From Domibacillus tundrae (GTDB lineage Bacteria > Bacillota > Bacilli > Bacillales > Domibacillaceae), in the NCBI RefSeq assembly GCF_000970675.1, contig NZ_LAJA01000003.1, forward strand, positions 43,836-107,835: DNA of 64,000 bases, read 5' to 3'. Shown here piece by piece: positions 63,881 through 64,000 of the stretch. Made by a program: the position numbers and the translations under genes. Under the pieces are notes generated by a model. It did not search any database. It was not told the DNA's origin and saw only the letters and a program-made list of their open reading frames with translations. Each line of letters starts with the position of its first letter. Position 1 is the first letter of the stretch.

Positions 63881-64000
63881 CGCAAAAACCCCTTTCTTGT
63901 TCGGATAAAAAGTCGAATATTCACACTTTAGCAAATATCTTTTCACATTACCCTTTTCCTTCTTTTAGGAAACAAAAAAGGACAGCATTTAAAAAGCTTA
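63881..64000. other. Upstream region of the formate dehydrogenase gene
   Basis: No coding frame is evident; it should hold the promoter, but no clear -35/-10 pair is visible. Confidence 0.5.

Overview
The window looks like a chromosomal stretch of an endospore-forming, bacillithiol-producing member of the Bacillaceae. The support is the spore genes rsfA, gerQ and a broken cwlJ, the bacillithiol deacetylase bshB2, and a left part that keeps the gene order of the Bacillus subtilis ywj-ywd region: fadF, argS-ywiB, speE-speB, pbpG, ywhD-ywhC, ywfO, rsfA, lipL, hemQ, cwlJ-gerQ, ywdK-ywdI-ung, pdxK. Most genes are on the minus strand, and GTG and TTG starts with strong Shine-Dalgarno sequences are common. 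The species cannot be fixed from the sequence alone. No rRNA, tRNA, CRISPR array, prophage or transposase gene was seen.

Layout. 1-17 kb: fatty-acid oxidation redox protein (partial), arginyl-tRNA synthetase, polyamine synthesis, a class A penicillin-binding protein, membrane protease, dNTPase-like HD protein, lipoylation, haem synthesis, spore germination, DNA repair with an embedded parS-like site, and pyridoxine kinase. 17-37 kb: bacillithiol deacetylase, threonine dehydratase, AI-2E family exporter, a decayed yknWX remnant, regulators, lipase-like hydrolase, CoA transferase with cre-like sites, CPA1 antiporter, ABC1 kinase, PurU, an NSS transporter and NADP-glutamate dehydrogenase. 37-50 kb: SGNH hydrolase, an ADP-ribosyltransferase-like unknown, a DRE-TIM aldolase, then a complete reductive pyrimidine degradation cluster: preT-preA, dihydropyrimidinase, NCS1 permease, small ORF and class III aminotransferase, with the amidohydrolase close by. 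50-64 kb: nucleotidyltransferase pair, D-amino acid transaminase, monooxygenase-methyltransferase pair, divergent zinc transporters (ZIP/CDF), HAD phosphatase, YeeE/YedE transporter, and a formate dehydrogenase with its DUF1641 partner and an OFA-family carrier.

The least explained content is in the intergenic DNA. Three repeat classes stand out. (1) A ~120-bp folded element (four 125-bp tandem copies at 5028-5525, single copies near 18.6 and 30.7 kb) whose stems differ by compensatory changes. (2) A ~90-120-bp folded element (12.06, 18.5, 54.33 kb), also with compensatory stem changes. (3) Arrays of a degenerate unit phased at almost exactly 20 bp, found downstream of genes at 3.05, 16.67, 24.95 and 47.96 kb; each array has its own head motif.

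Several genes are broken: cwlJ (nonsense plus 1-bp shift), yknW (nonsense), yknX (truncated and shifted) and a 'bh protein' homologue (frameshift). Either this is real gene decay or the assembly carries small errors; read-level checks would decide.
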